From an uncultured delta proteobacterium (GTDB taxonomy: Bacteria > Desulfobacterota > Desulfobulbia > Desulfobulbales > Desulfocapsaceae), in the NCBI GenBank assembly GCA_903901335.1, contig CAIUQR010000141.1, forward strand, positions 1 through 64,000: a DNA stretch of 64,000 nucleotides. The letters are read 5' to 3'. Below are positions 17,677 through 26,502 of this stretch, in pieces (the stretch's first letter is position 1; the number at the start of each line of letters is the position of its first letter). The notes beneath the pieces are model-generated. The model did no database searches. It was not told the DNA's origin and saw nothing but the letters and a program-made list of their open reading frames with translations. A program made the translations under genes and the position numbers.

Positions 17677-17883
17677 CTAGCGGCGGTTGCCTTGGCGATC
17701 GCGCACAAAACCGAGAATCTGCTCGGCTACAGCCAAGCCCAATTTTAGACTCGAAACCGTATTGCACGCCCCGCTCCAGATACCACGGACCTCGATATGA
17801 ACCAGACGGCGACGAAGGTCACAACATATGGCCAGGCGGTTCTTGGCCTCCCGGATGTTTTTCAGCTCATGATTTAGAAACAT
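17677..17883 (-). CDS. small protein downstream of DUF883/holin-like pair (YqjK position)
   Basis: 68 aa starting MFLNHELKNIREAKNRLAIC. No transmembrane segment; helical and basic. The ATG at 17883 overlaps the end of the preceding gene by 10 bases, indicating translational coupling. The order DUF883, DUF1469, then this gene parallels E. coli yqjD-yqjE-yqjK, but sequence similarity to YqjK is not evident by eye. Confidence 0.6.
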   Translation of the reverse strand: MFLNHELKNIREAKNRLAICCDLRRRLVHIEVRGIWSGACNTVSSLKLGLAVAEQILGFVRDRQGNRR

Positions 17884-18251
17884 TTCATGTCCTTTTTCAG
17901 TTCGGCAATGCTTTGGTCGAAGGCCAGCGGTTTTCGTCCCAGATGTCGGCTCAGGAGGAAAAAGACTATCACTCCCGCCAGTATGCCGGTCGCTGCCGCA
18001 GCAATAAGTCCAAAAATTCTCCATTCCGGTGGTAAGACATAGACACCGGCCAGCACCAGCAGCAGGAGTCCTACCATGGAAAAGACCACACCAATACAGG
18101 CCAGGAGCAATGCCTGGACCAGACGTATCTTGGCTTCGCGTACCTCTAAAGCCAGGAGTTCCAGTCGATCCTCGAGGATTTGGGCGGCTACCCCACTGAG
18201 ACGACCGGCAGCCCCTGTAAATCCGGAAATGATCAGCGGCAATCTGTTCAT
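17874..18251 (-). CDS. phage holin family / YqjE-like membrane protein (DUF1469)
   Basis: 125 aa: an N-terminal amphipathic helix (GFTGAAGRLSGVAAQILEDRLELLALEVREAK) followed by two strong transmembrane helices (ALLLACIGVVFSMVGLLLLVLAG and IAAAATGILAGVIVFFLLS). This is the DUF1469 holin-like layout. Start at ATG 18251, one base before the stop of the DUF883 gene. Such proteins partner the ribosome-associated inner-membrane DUF883 proteins in stationary phase. Confidence 0.75.
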   Translation of the reverse strand: MNRLPLIISGFTGAAGRLSGVAAQILEDRLELLALEVREAKIRLVQALLLACIGVVFSMVGLLLLVLAGVYVLPPEWRIFGLIAAAATGILAGVIVFFLLSRHLGRKPLAFDQSIAELKKDMKCF

Positions 18252-18252
18252 G

Positions 18253-18549
18253 CTATTTCCTTGACATGAACCAGCCCATAAGCAGGCCGGTGATAAATGT
18301 GCCGCCGATGGCATAGTATGGTTGTATATGTATGAACTCGTCGGCGGCCTTAACCTTATCCAAAAGCTGCGCCTCAATCTCGCCTAATCCACTTTTTGAT
18401 GAGTCAAGTCTCTCTTTCAGGGCCTCTCTGGCTGCTTTGATCCGATCATCCAGCTCTCCGGAAGTAGCGTCCACCAGGGCACGAGCATGGTCAATGATGT
18501 GTTGCATTTCTTCGCTCATGTTTTTTGAATTATCTTGAGTACTTACCAT
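18253..18549 (-). CDS. DUF883 family membrane-anchored protein (ElaB/YqjD-like)
   Basis: 98 aa. A long charged helix (EEMQHIIDHARALVDATSGE through KVKAADEFI) ends in a C-terminal single transmembrane segment with a glycine zipper (YAIGGTFITGLLMGWFMSRK), the tail-anchor form of DUF883 proteins. E. coli members bind ribosomes at the inner membrane under stress. AAGGAG precedes the ATG at 18549. Confidence 0.85.
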   Translation of the reverse strand: MVSTQDNSKNMSEEMQHIIDHARALVDATSGELDDRIKAAREALKERLDSSKSGLGEIEAQLLDKVKAADEFIHIQPYYAIGGTFITGLLMGWFMSRK

Positions 18550-18593
18550 GTTATATAATCTCCTTAAGACTGCTGATTGATTTGAAAACGTGG

Positions 18594-18752
18594 TCAGATT
18601 CTGCCCATTAAGAACAGGATCACCAGGATAAAGACTATCAGGCCGACGCCGCCGCTGGGTGCATACCCCCACGACCGGCTATGCGGCCAGACCGGAATAA
18701 TTCCCACAAGCGCCAGTATCAGAATTATGATTAAGATAGTACCGATTGACAT
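18594..18752 (-). CDS. DUF3309 family small membrane protein
   Basis: 52 aa: a hydrophobic N-terminus (MSIGTILIIILILALVGIIP), then the diagnostic VWPHSRSWGYAPSGGVG motif and a second helix LIVFILVILFLMGRI. The WPHSRxWGYxPSGG core is the DUF3309 hallmark. GGGAGG lies 8 bases before the ATG at 18752. Function unknown; usually found with other stress membrane peptides. Confidence 0.88.
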   Translation of the reverse strand: MSIGTILIIILILALVGIIPVWPHSRSWGYAPSGGVGLIVFILVILFLMGRI

Positions 18753-18810
18753 TTTGCATCCTCCCAATAAAAGTGATGGCCACCCCTGGATGGACCGGCC
18801 ATCACCCGGT

Positions 18811-19125
18811 TCATTTCACGACAAGGCTGTTTTTAACAGATTCAACACCATCCACTGATTTTGCTACTTGTGTGGCCTTGTTGGCGGCCTGTTTGGAATC
18901 CACAAAGCCGCTCAGCTGCACGACCCCCTTGTAGGATTCAACACTGATCTGGAAGACCTTGAGCATCGGATCATCAAAGATCTTGGCCTTGACCTTGGTG
19001 GTAATAGCGGAATCATCGATTAACTGCCCGGTGCTTTCCCGATGTGAGGTCTCTGCACAACCAACCAGGAACGCAACTAAAAATAGCCCAATAAATAACC
19101 TCCTGATAACATTTGCTGTCTTCAT
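18811..19125 (-). CDS. BON domain lipoprotein
   Basis: 104 aa. Lipoprotein signal with lipobox FLVGCAE (Cys23), then one BON domain: DDSAITTKVKAKIFDDPMLK, ISVESYKGVVQLSGFVDSKQ and VAKSVDGVESVKNSLVV. BON domains bind phospholipids or other envelope ligands (OsmY, DolP/YraP), so a role in keeping the outer membrane sealed under stress is likely. It lies 77 bases after the three-BON protein. Confidence 0.88.
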   Translation of the reverse strand: MKTANVIRRLFIGLFLVAFLVGCAETSHRESTGQLIDDSAITTKVKAKIFDDPMLKVFQISVESYKGVVQLSGFVDSKQAANKATQVAKSVDGVESVKNSLVVK

Positions 19126-19202
19126 ACCTTCTCCTTTTTATGGTGTTTTATAATTGACTCTCCACAGGAACCACCGGCAAAGAGTCGGAAATCCTCATTC
19201 GT

Positions 19203-20009
19203 CTAGGATTTGGTTTCCTCGACGGTCATGTTGTTGACCACCTTTACTACGCCGTGGACATCGCTCACAAGTTTTGTGGTCAAGTCCTTTTCAGCTATGT
19301 TTGCGGCCTTACCCCCCAGAGTGACCACATTGTCTTTCGTCTCGACAGTGGTCTTGAGGGCGCTGGTCGAACGATGGTACAGCAACGTCATCTTGACCAA
19401 GGCAGTGGTGGACGCGTCATCAATCGATTCGCTTATGGAATCCATCTTTTCACCCGCCGTTTTCTTGCCGGCTTGCATTGCGTCGGGCGACACCACCATC
19501 TCATTTTTGACGTCTTTGACACCTTCAATATCCTTGACATATAACGTTGTCAGGTCCTTTTGGGCGATGCTGGTTGCTTTGCCGTGCAAAGTGACAATCC
19601 CGTCTGTTGCGAAAACCTGAGTCTCGGTTGCATTGACGTTCCGATGAAACCAAAGTGTTGATTTCACTTTAGCAATGAGCCACGCATCCGTGTTGTCAGC
19701 CGGGGCTTCACCTTTTTCTTCCAACATATTGTTGACGCTTACAACTCCGGGCAGGCCGGCAACAGTCTCCCCGGCTAATTTTTTGGAGTATCCTTCGACA
19801 ACAGTCCCGGTCAAAGTGACAACGCCGCCCTTTGACTGGACTTTAATGTCATTGTCTTTGAGGTAGGTCTTGAACACATACGACTGTTGTGCTGATGATT
19901 CGATACGGTCATCTGTCTCGGAAGCAAACAGTGGGACACTGACGAAAAACAAAGAGGCCAGACTAACTGTCATTGCTAAATGATATATTGTCTTTTCCAC
20001 GGCACTCAT
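19203..20009 (-). CDS. periplasmic protein with three BON domains (OsmY-like)
   Basis: 268 aa. Signal sequence ending VPLFASETDD; three BON repeats at about 35-100, 108-180 and 195-265, each with a (G)VVTLxGKA- or GIVTLHGKA-type beta strand and a VxxVNNM- or VKDVKNEMxV-type end. It is closely related to the proteins at 22109-22915 and 58704-59525, sharing DDASxxALVKxTLLYHRSTSAL. First gene after sigma-54 promoter 2 (leader about 200 bases). Expected role: osmotic or envelope-stress chaperone in the periplasm, by analogy with OsmY. Confidence 0.88.
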   Translation of the reverse strand: MSAVEKTIYHLAMTVSLASLFFVSVPLFASETDDRIESSAQQSYVFKTYLKDNDIKVQSKGGVVTLTGTVVEGYSKKLAGETVAGLPGVVSVNNMLEEKGEAPADNTDAWLIAKVKSTLWFHRNVNATETQVFATDGIVTLHGKATSIAQKDLTTLYVKDIEGVKDVKNEMVVSPDAMQAGKKTAGEKMDSISESIDDASTTALVKMTLLYHRSTSALKTTVETKDNVVTLGGKAANIAEKDLTTKLVSDVHGVVKVVNNMTVEETKS

Positions 20010-20216
20010 TCTCCTTTATTTTTTATGTATCTATTTAAATTTAATAAAAATATTTTCTTGACCATTCAATTTTCTCCAGGTAACAGAGACAGGATGATTT
20101 TTTGACATAGCCAGGATTACATCTGTCCCCCCTCTCTTCTTTCTAACGGCCTTGGGAAGGATGGTGGTAACGATGTGCCAAGGGGATACTGTGCTGTTAT
20201 TCTCTATGTTGTATAA

Positions 20217-20232
20217 AGCAATCATTGTGCCA
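20217..20232 (-). promoter_or_regulatory. sigma-54 promoter 2 (-24/-12)
   Basis: Minus-strand TGGCACAATGATTGCT, a perfect match to TGGCACRNNNNTTGCW. It lies 208 bases upstream of the three-BON gene at 20009. Confidence 0.88.
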
Positions 20233-20333
20233 GGTTTGTTTCCCCCGGCATCATATGATCCATCATTTTGATTTTAAAGAACAACTAGTTAAAAATTGAT
20301 TTGCAGGGCTGCTATTAACAGACAGAAAACAAA

Positions 20334-20365
20334 GGTCATATTTGCTCAAGCGGTCAGATATGACC
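20334..20365 (-). promoter_or_regulatory. enhancer-type upstream site 2
   Basis: GGTCATATTTGCTC then GGTCAGATATGACC; the outer arms AAAGGTCATAT/ATATGACCTTT pair perfectly over 20331-20368. It is 101 bases upstream of promoter 2 and 69 bases beyond the previous block's last gene. Confidence 0.82.
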
Positions 20366-20434
20366 TTTGTTGAGGGTCCCTGGCAATACAGTGGCAGAAC
20401 AGAAGGATAGACTTAAAACGAGAATCAGGATTTT

Positions 20435-20725
20435 TTAATGTTTAAACTTGGCTACGGCATCTCGAACAGAAAGGCTCAAGGCCTTCCAGGCATTCTCCAC
20501 TCCGTCCTTAACGCGATCCAATGAGTCCTCGCTCGCCTCGCCCAATTCCTTTAACCTGGCTTTGGTTGCTGCGACCTTCTGTTCAAGTTCTTCAATATGC
20601 ACTGCATATTTGACACGAGCATCGGCGGCGGAACTCTTCGCCTGGGCCTTGAGCTCGGCTAATTTGGCGTGTGCCAGTTCCACCTCGGCCTCTACCTTTT
20701 GTTTAAAGGCTTCCTTCGCACCCAT
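20435..20725 (-). CDS. sll1863-like coiled-coil stress protein
   Basis: 96 aa, nearly all helix: KEAFKQKVEAEVELAHAKLA, the KYAVHIEELEQKVAATKARL heptads and a conserved ELGEASED turn before a second helix. Cytoplasmic by lack of signal. The paralogue at 62640-62939 shares KQKxxAExxLxxAKLxxxKAQ, ADARxKxAxHxEELEQK and LGEAxE. In both places it directly follows a GlsB/YeaQ gene; here the two overlap by 34 bases. Confidence 0.78.
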   Translation of the reverse strand: MGAKEAFKQKVEAEVELAHAKLAELKAQAKSSAADARVKYAVHIEELEQKVAATKARLKELGEASEDSLDRVKDGVENAWKALSLSVRDAVAKFKH

Positions 20726-21003
20726 AATTCATCTCCTTGATAGTAAATTGTGGACTCTTTCCCATTCTTGAAGCGTGTGATTACAGACAGCAAGGCTGCA
20801 GCTCCCACAAAAGCTGCAGCCACTGCGCCGATTGAACCGCCACTGGAGTGCCCTATTAACCTAAACAAGACACAACCTGCAGCCCCACCGACAACTCCGA
20901 CAAGGACATTCCCCGGGAGACCAAAACCCCCATTTTTCATGAAGTTTCCAGCCAACCAACCTGTCACTGCGCCGATAAAAATTATCAACCACATAGTGTC
21001 CAT
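20692..21003 (-). CDS. GlsB/YeaQ/YmgE family stress membrane protein with extended C-terminus
   Basis: 103 aa. Three hydrophobic helices with the family motif GWLAGNFMKNGGFGLPGNVLVGVVGG (shown here only in part), then AVAAAFVGAAALLSVI. Transglycosylase-associated (Tag) family, inner membrane, general-stress induced. The paralogue at 62958 ends ...FKNRKESSI-stop. Here the equivalent stop codon is a Tyr codon, so translation runs 17 residues further (YYQGDELWVRRKPLNKR) into the next gene's start. Probably a benign stop loss. Confidence 0.82.
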   Translation of the reverse strand: MDTMWLIIFIGAVTGWLAGNFMKNGGFGLPGNVLVGVVGGAAGCVLFRLIGHSSGGSIGAVAAAFVGAAALLSVITRFKNGKESTIYYQGDELWVRRKPLNKR

Positions 21004-21154
21004 TGCTCTTCCTTAAGTATGGTCTTTACTTCTAAGGGGGGATGAGTCCCTATCATTCCGTTTTCCCCACAGGCGATGCTCCGTTCACTCATGACAAGGC
21101 AGGTCCGGACAAACTCAGCTTGAAGGCTGAACGGTTAACACGAGGCAATATCCC

Positions 21155-21484
21155 CTACGGGTGAATAATGATGGGTGGAAAAAAGATACCGATGCCAGGC
21201 GGTGGAGGCGGCGGTAAATAGAATCCCGGAGGACCATCATAGTCATATCCTCGTTCTCTGTGCCAACGTCTGTCATACCCACGCCGGTCGCGATAATTCC
21301 TTCGGTGCTCATAGCGAACGTTCCCCTGTCCTCTGTGTTCGTAACGGCCATGATTTCCCCTATCATTATGATCTCTGCTGAAGGCGGGCGTCACATTTAT
21401 ACTGCCTATCATCAGAGTTAAAACAAGCCCCAGCATGATTCTGCCCGCTATGAATCTAACCTTCCATCTACTTGATGTTTCCAT
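21155..21484 (-). CDS. exported Arg/Tyr/Pro-rich protein
   Basis: 109 aa. Signal-like N-terminus (FIAGRIMLGLVLTLMIGSIN, cleavage after AFS) followed by a low-complexity Arg/His/Tyr/Gly region (RYEHRGQGNVRYEHRRNYRD) and a polyproline end (YLPPPPPPGIGIFFPP). ATG 21484 has GGAGTGAAG upstream. Similar Arg-Tyr-Pro exported proteins accompany BON and Spy-like genes. Function unknown. Confidence 0.62.
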   Translation of the reverse strand: METSSRWKVRFIAGRIMLGLVLTLMIGSINVTPAFSRDHNDRGNHGRYEHRGQGNVRYEHRRNYRDRRGYDRRWHRERGYDYDGPPGFYLPPPPPPGIGIFFPPIIIHP

Positions 21485-21556
21485 AACTTCACTCCATTCT
21501 TTGATGGACTCCAATCGCCATTTTGGCTTTAATATTTAATTAGTTGTTATAACAAA

Positions 21557-22039
21557 TTATTTCCTTTTATATTTTCTGTTTATCCCTTTCTGAAAGAGTG
21601 TATCAGTGGTCTTTTTCTGTTCATCCGACATACTGGCATAAAGAGCCTCGAAAGGCGGGATAAACTTTTTCAGCTGACTCAAATGGGCCTCAGTAATTTG
21701 GCTGTGGAATTTCATGCGTTCGACAGCATTCACGGCCGTTGTTTTTTCATCCCTGTACTTGTTCAGGGTATCCATTTCTTTGGCGTTATCCCGCATGACC
21801 AGAGTGAGGGTACTCCAGAGTTCTTTCTGAGCATCGGTAATCTTTAACGCGGCCTGCAGCTCTTTGATGCGGGCCTCGGTACGGTCGACGGCAGAGATTC
21901 GAGCAACTTCGGGAGCTTTCTTAGTGTTCGAGGCAGCGAAAGAAAGATTTGCATTAGCCAAAAAGATGGCAGATAGAAATACTGCCATTACAACAACATG
22001 GATAACTGGAAAAGTAATTGGATCAGCAGTTCTTTTCAT
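21557..22039 (-). CDS. Spy/CpxP-like periplasmic protein (LTXXQ-type)
   Basis: 160 aa. Signal sequence (VIHVVVMAVFLSAIFLANAN, cleavage after SFA), then an all-helical domain: RIKELQAALKITDAQKELWS resembles the LTxxQ motif of Spy/CpxP chaperones, followed by SQITEAHLSQLKKFIPPFEA and YASMSDEQKKTTD, a second LTxxQ-like turn. Predicted ATP-independent periplasmic chaperone or envelope-stress sensor. AAGGAGA precedes the ATG at 22039. Confidence 0.78.
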   Translation of the reverse strand: MKRTADPITFPVIHVVVMAVFLSAIFLANANLSFAASNTKKAPEVARISAVDRTEARIKELQAALKITDAQKELWSTLTLVMRDNAKEMDTLNKYRDEKTTAVNAVERMKFHSQITEAHLSQLKKFIPPFEALYASMSDEQKKTTDTLFQKGINRKYKRK

Positions 22040-22108
22040 GATATGTCTCCTTATCAGGTTGGTTTTTTGAGCTTGCAACCGCCGAACAGTCGACGACAAG
22101 CCGGACGT

Positions 22109-22915
22109 TCAATTCATTTTCGACTCAGTTCCCTCGACGACCATGTTGTTTACCACCCTCTTTACGCCGTGAACATCGCTCACGAGCTTGGTGGCCAGAT
22201 CCTCTTCCGCCCCGTTTCTGGCTTTCCCCCCCAGGTAAACAACACCGTCTTTTGTGTTGACAGTTGTGCGGAGAGCGCTGGTCGACCGATGGTACAACAA
22301 GGTTGTCTTGACCAGGGCCGTGACCGACGCATCGTCAATCGATTCGCTCAGGGCATCCACCTTTTCACCCAGTGTTGTTTTGTCAGGTTTCACGTCGTCA
22401 CTCGACACTGTCATCTCGTTTTTGACGTCTTTAACGCCTGGGACATCCCAGGCATATTCGGTAGCCAGATCCTTTTGGGCCACGCCAGCTACCTCGCCTC
22501 GCAAGGTGACAGTTCCATCTTTTGCTAAAATTTCAATTTCGGTGGCGTTAACGTTCCGATGGAACAAAAGTGTGGTCTTCACATTGGTAATAAGCCATAC
22601 ATCCGAGTCCTCAGCAGGGACTTCCCCTTTTACCACCAGCTTATTATCCACACTTATAACGTCAGGCAGATTCACAACTGTCTCCCAGGCCAATGATTTA
22701 TAGGATTCTGTGTAAACAGACCCGGTCAATGTGACCACACCATCCTTGGACTGCACTTTAATGTCATCGCCTTTAAGGAAGGTTTTGAACACATACGACT
22801 GCCTGGCGGATAATTCGATTTGATCATCCGTTTGTGATGCAAACAGAGGTGTGCCGATGAAGAATAAAGATAAAAGACTAGCTGTTAGTACCGACAGGTA
22901 TATTATATTTCTCAT
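22109..22915 (-). CDS. periplasmic protein with three BON domains (OsmY-like)
   Basis: 268 aa, the same length and plan as the 19203 protein. Signal peptide (IIYLSVLTASLLSLFFIGTPL, cleavage after FAS) and three BON repeats with GVVTLTGSV, GTVTLRGEV and GVVYLGGKA strands. First gene after sigma-54 promoter 3, leader about 170 bases. Clearly a duplicate of the 19203 gene with substantial divergence. Confidence 0.88.
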   Translation of the reverse strand: MRNIIYLSVLTASLLSLFFIGTPLFASQTDDQIELSARQSYVFKTFLKGDDIKVQSKDGVVTLTGSVYTESYKSLAWETVVNLPDVISVDNKLVVKGEVPAEDSDVWLITNVKTTLLFHRNVNATEIEILAKDGTVTLRGEVAGVAQKDLATEYAWDVPGVKDVKNEMTVSSDDVKPDKTTLGEKVDALSESIDDASVTALVKTTLLYHRSTSALRTTVNTKDGVVYLGGKARNGAEEDLATKLVSDVHGVKRVVNNMVVEGTESKMN

Positions 22916-23087
22916 AGGAACATCTCACTTTTCATTGTTAGGATATTTTTTAAGTCCCTTTATTGGGTTGGGACATTGGCGGGATGAAATCGTCTCATCC
23001 CTCTTTCTATTCTCTTGAAACGTAGTACCAATAGTGGTCGTGAAGCGCCAAAGGGAAGGTCGTCCTGGTATGTGTTACTCTTAGTGT

Positions 23088-23103
23088 AGCAATCTTTGTG
23101 CCA
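23088..23103 (-). promoter_or_regulatory. sigma-54 promoter 3 (-24/-12)
   Basis: Minus-strand TGGCACAAAGATTGCT, a perfect consensus match, 173 bases upstream of the second three-BON gene. Confidence 0.87.
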
Positions 23104-23204
23104 GGTCATTTTTTTCCGGTAGCATGAGGTACATCATGCTGATTTAACATATTAATTTGTCAACGAAAGATCTCCAAGACAGTCGTGAATCGGTGCTCTA
23201 AAAT

Positions 23205-23236
23205 GGTCATATTTAACCGATGGTCATATATGATCC
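23205..23236 (-). promoter_or_regulatory. enhancer-type upstream site 3
   Basis: GGTCATATTTAACC then GGTCATATATGATC, 101 bases upstream of promoter 3 and 36 bases past the end of the PLD gene of the previous block. Confidence 0.8.
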
Positions 23237-23272
23237 GTTCAGGGCTGCAGTATCAGTCCGGTTTTGAACTGA

Positions 23273-24451
23273 TCAAAACTGATCGGATGGTTTTTCCTGA
23301 GCATACCCCGCCATTCCTCTCAAGAATCGCACGAAACCATAACTGAGCCAAGTTGCCAGACGCACCGCGATGGGCTGCGTTTTCCAGGAATTTTCGGATA
23401 TCCGCCTTGCGCCCGTCTTGATAGCCTGCTCCAGGCTCTTCTTTAATGTTTTGGTAAAGCCTTCATCATCAACCACGACATTTGCCTCAAGAGCAAGCAG
23501 CAGGCTGAAAGGATCAAGATTTGAGGATCCGACCGTTGCCCAATGTTCATCTACAGCCGCGACCTTGGCGTGCATAATACTCTGGTGGTATTCGTAGATT
23601 TCGATCCCTGCATCCAGAAAACTGCCATAGAGGGCATGCGAGGCGTAGTGGAGCAATCGATAATCCATCCTCCCCTGTAAAAGCAAAACCACCCGGACAC
23701 CTCGCCGCGCTGCCGCCATAAGGGCATGACGAAAATTCAATCCGGGTAAAAAATAGGCATTTGCCAGAATAATTTCGGTTTGCGCCCGCTCGATTGTCTG
23801 CAGATAGGCGTCTTCAATATCCCGGCGATGGCGGAAATTATTCCGTACAAGAAAGGCCGATCGCATAGAGCCCGCGGATTCAGGAGAAGGAGTACGTCTT
23901 TTGTCGTTCCGGCCCCGGGGAGAATGCAGGCGGCGGGTCCAGGCCAGTCGTGACCATAATCGACGGGCAGACTCATAAATCTCTTTCACCAGAGGCCCTT
24001 CCACACGTACAGCGTAGTCATAACGGGGTGTTGTCTGACCGGGCATATCCATATCATCGATTATGTTGATGCCGCCGACGAAGGCAATCTTCTGATCCAC
24101 AACGACGGTTTTCCGGTGCAAACGCCGCAGCCTCCGGCGCCGCAGCGTCCAGGGAGATATCTTGGGCCGGAACTTCAGCACCATTACTCCTGCCTCCTCC
24201 AGATAATCAATCATGGTTTTCGGCAAGCTCTTCGAGCCGAAACCATCGATCAGCATGTGTGTTTTTACTCCACGAAAGGCAGCCCGCCTGAGGGCCTCTG
24301 CAATGCGTCGTCCAGTGCGGTCATTTTCAAAAATATAGCTTTCAAGATATATCTCATCCACCGCCCGATCCAACGCCGTTTCCAGCGCCGGGAAATACGC
24401 TTCACCGTTTTTCAGCAGGATAATCTGATTGTTTGGAACCATTCCGGTCAC
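23273..24451 (-). CDS. cardiolipin synthase-like PLD protein (ClsB-type)
   Basis: 392 aa, no signal peptide. Two HKD motifs: HRKTVVVDQ with GGINI, and HAKVAAVDE with GSSNLDPFSL. Length and motif spacing fit ClsB/YbhO, which makes cardiolipin at the cytoplasmic face of the inner membrane from two phosphatidylglycerols or PG plus PE. It starts 9 bases after ftsH and shares its operon, which pairs membrane-protein quality control with lipid remodelling. Confidence 0.87.
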   Translation of the reverse strand: MTGMVPNNQIILLKNGEAYFPALETALDRAVDEIYLESYIFENDRTGRRIAEALRRAAFRGVKTHMLIDGFGSKSLPKTMIDYLEEAGVMVLKFRPKISPWTLRRRRLRRLHRKTVVVDQKIAFVGGINIIDDMDMPGQTTPRYDYAVRVEGPLVKEIYESARRLWSRLAWTRRLHSPRGRNDKRRTPSPESAGSMRSAFLVRNNFRHRRDIEDAYLQTIERAQTEIILANAYFLPGLNFRHALMAAARRGVRVVLLLQGRMDYRLLHYASHALYGSFLDAGIEIYEYHQSIMHAKVAAVDEHWATVGSSNLDPFSLLLALEANVVVDDEGFTKTLKKSLEQAIKTGARRISENSWKTQPIAVRLATWLSYGFVRFLRGMAGYAQEKPSDQF

Positions 24452-24460
24452 GGCAGGGTT

Positions 24461-26374
24461 TCAGGATGGCGGCAATATAATTGCCGCTTCCAGTGTTGCT
24501 GTCGACAACATCTTCCTCAACTCTTCTCCCTGAACACTTTCCTTTTCAGAGAGGAGACGGGCCAGATCGTTCAGGACATCCCGCCGCTTCGAGAGGATTT
24601 TCTTCACCCGCTGATGGGCTTCTTCAACAAACCGTGCGATTTCTTCGTCAATCTGGGCTGCTTTCGTTTCACTGTAATTTTTTCCTGGAGAAAGGCCTTC
24701 CGGCATAAACATTGCTTGGCGCGGGCGCTCATAACTCACCAGTCCCAGACGATCACTCATGCCATATTCCGTGACCATGGACCGGGCAATGTCCGAGGCC
24801 CGCTGCAAATCATTTTGGGCTCCGGTTGATATTTCCTGAAAAACCAGCTCCTCGGCTACCCTGCCCCCTAAAAGAATAGCCAGCCTGTCCTGCAGTTCCG
24901 ACCGCGTCATCAAATAACGGTCCTCTGTGGGCTGCTGCTGGGTATATCCGAGTGCCGCAATCCCCCTGGGGATAATGGAGATTTTATGCACAGGGTCAGC
25001 ATGGTCAACGGATTCGGCCACAATGGCATGTCCAGACTCATGAATGGCGACAATTTCTTTCTCCTGTGCATTCATCACCCGATTCTTTTTCTGCAGACCG
25101 GCAATTACACGGTCGATAGCTTCGTCGAAATCCACCGGATCTACCGTTTCTTTATTATTTCTGGCAGCCAATAAAGCAGCTTCATTGATGATGTTGGCCA
25201 GATCCGCTCCCACAAAGCCGGGAGTGCGGGCAGCAATTTTGCGCAGATCGAATTCTGGAGCTAACACTACATTTTTGGAATGAATCTTCAGGATGGCTTC
25301 ACGTCCATTGATATCCGGCCGGTCTACCAGGACCTGCCGATCAAACCGCCCGGGCCGCAGCAAGGCCGGATCAAGAATTTCCGGCCGGTTAGTGGCGGCC
25401 ATGATGATCACCCCTTTATTCGTCTCAAATCCGTCCATCTCTACGAGGAGTTGATTCAAGGTCTGCTCCCGTTCATCATGTCCACCCATGACATTCATCC
25501 CCCGGGCCTTGCCCAGGGCATCCAGTTCGTCGATGAAGATAATACAGGGAGCCTGTGCCGCAGCCTGAGAAAAAAGATCGCGCACCCGGGCCGCTCCTAC
25601 ACCGACGAACATCTCGACAAACTCGGAGCCGCTGATGCTGAAAAAGGGAACTTTAGCCTCCCCGGCCACGGCCCTGGCCAGGAGGGTTTTTCCGGTCCCC
25701 GGCGGGCCGACCAGCAGCACCCCCTTGGGAATCCTTCCCCCCAGTTTCTGAGATTTTTCCGGAGTACTCAGAAATTCCACCACTTCCTGGAGTTCTTCTT
25801 TCGCCTCATCAATTCCTGCCACATCGGCGAACGAGATTTTAATATCGCTCTCAGCAAAAATCTTGGCCTTGCTCTTGGAAAAAGACATAACCCCCATTCC
25901 GGGACCCATCTTTTTCATCGCAAATCGCCAAATCAGAAAAAAAATGGCCAGTGGGAAAATCCAGGAAAACATGCCGATCAGAAATTTATTTTCGTGTTGT
26001 CCTGAATAGCTGACCTTGCGATCATCAAGTTCCTTCACCAGGCCGGGATCATCCACACGGATGGTCGTAACCTGCTTATCCGGTGATCCTGTCAGGGTTC
26101 CTTTGATATTTTCAGGACCGATGATCAAAGTGATCATTTTTCCTTCGGCGATGTATTGTTTAAATTGACTATATGGAATTGTTTCAACTTTTGCAGTAAA
26201 GATGAATGGTTGCAGGTAAGAGAAAAAAAGCATGGCCAACAGCAGATACCAGATACTGAAATGAGCCTTAGGGGGCAAGGTATCCTCATTTTTCTGAGGC
26301 TTCCCCATACCAAACTGGGAACGAAGCTTGTCTCTAAGACCTTCAGGAGGTTTGTTTTTTTCTTCAGACAACAT
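24461..26374 (-). CDS. ftsH: ATP-dependent zinc metalloprotease FtsH
   Basis: 637 aa, full length. Two transmembrane helices (about 41-58 and 133-151) flank a periplasmic domain. The AAA+ module has Walker A GPPGTGKT (223-230), Walker [13 protein letters not shown] (about 277-288) and the second region of homology; the zinc site is HESGH (445-449). Membrane-anchored hexamer that degrades misfolded membrane proteins and regulators such as RpoH. Placement between a BON-DUF1207 protein and a cardiolipin synthase, under a sigma-54 module, suggests a stress-dedicated paralogue rather than the housekeeping copy. Confidence 0.95.
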   Translation of the reverse strand: MLSEEKNKPPEGLRDKLRSQFGMGKPQKNEDTLPPKAHFSIWYLLLAMLFFSYLQPFIFTAKVETIPYSQFKQYIAEGKMITLIIGPENIKGTLTGSPDKQVTTIRVDDPGLVKELDDRKVSYSGQHENKFLIGMFSWIFPLAIFFLIWRFAMKKMGPGMGVMSFSKSKAKIFAESDIKISFADVAGIDEAKEELQEVVEFLSTPEKSQKLGGRIPKGVLLVGPPGTGKTLLARAVAGEAKVPFFSISGSEFVEMFVGVGAARVRDLFSQAAAQAPCIIFIDELDALGKARGMNVMGGHDEREQTLNQLLVEMDGFETNKGVIIMAATNRPEILDPALLRPGRFDRQVLVDRPDINGREAILKIHSKNVVLAPEFDLRKIAARTPGFVGADLANIINEAALLAARNNKETVDPVDFDEAIDRVIAGLQKKNRVMNAQEKEIVAIHESGHAIVAESVDHADPVHKISIIPRGIAALGYTQQQPTEDRYLMTRSELQDRLAILLGGRVAEELVFQEISTGAQNDLQRASDIARSMVTEYGMSDRLGLVSYERPRQAMFMPEGLSPGKNYSETKAAQIDEEIARFVEEAHQRVKKILSKRRDVLNDLARLLSEKESVQGEELRKMLSTATLEAAIILPPS

Positions 26375-26502
26375 TTTTTATTTCTCTTCTATGGGCTGCA
26401 CACAACACAATTCGCGCTGTTTCCCTTGACCAGGATTTAAGGCATTCGCCAGCTTTCCCCATCCGGAAAAAACCATGCCGAAAGCTTCCTCGATACACTG
26501 CG

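Noticed and set aside
20031..20225. Minus-strand open frame of 64 codons upstream of the first triple-BON gene
   Set aside because: It overlaps sigma-54 promoter 2 and has no convincing Shine-Dalgarno or similarity; the region reads better as leader.
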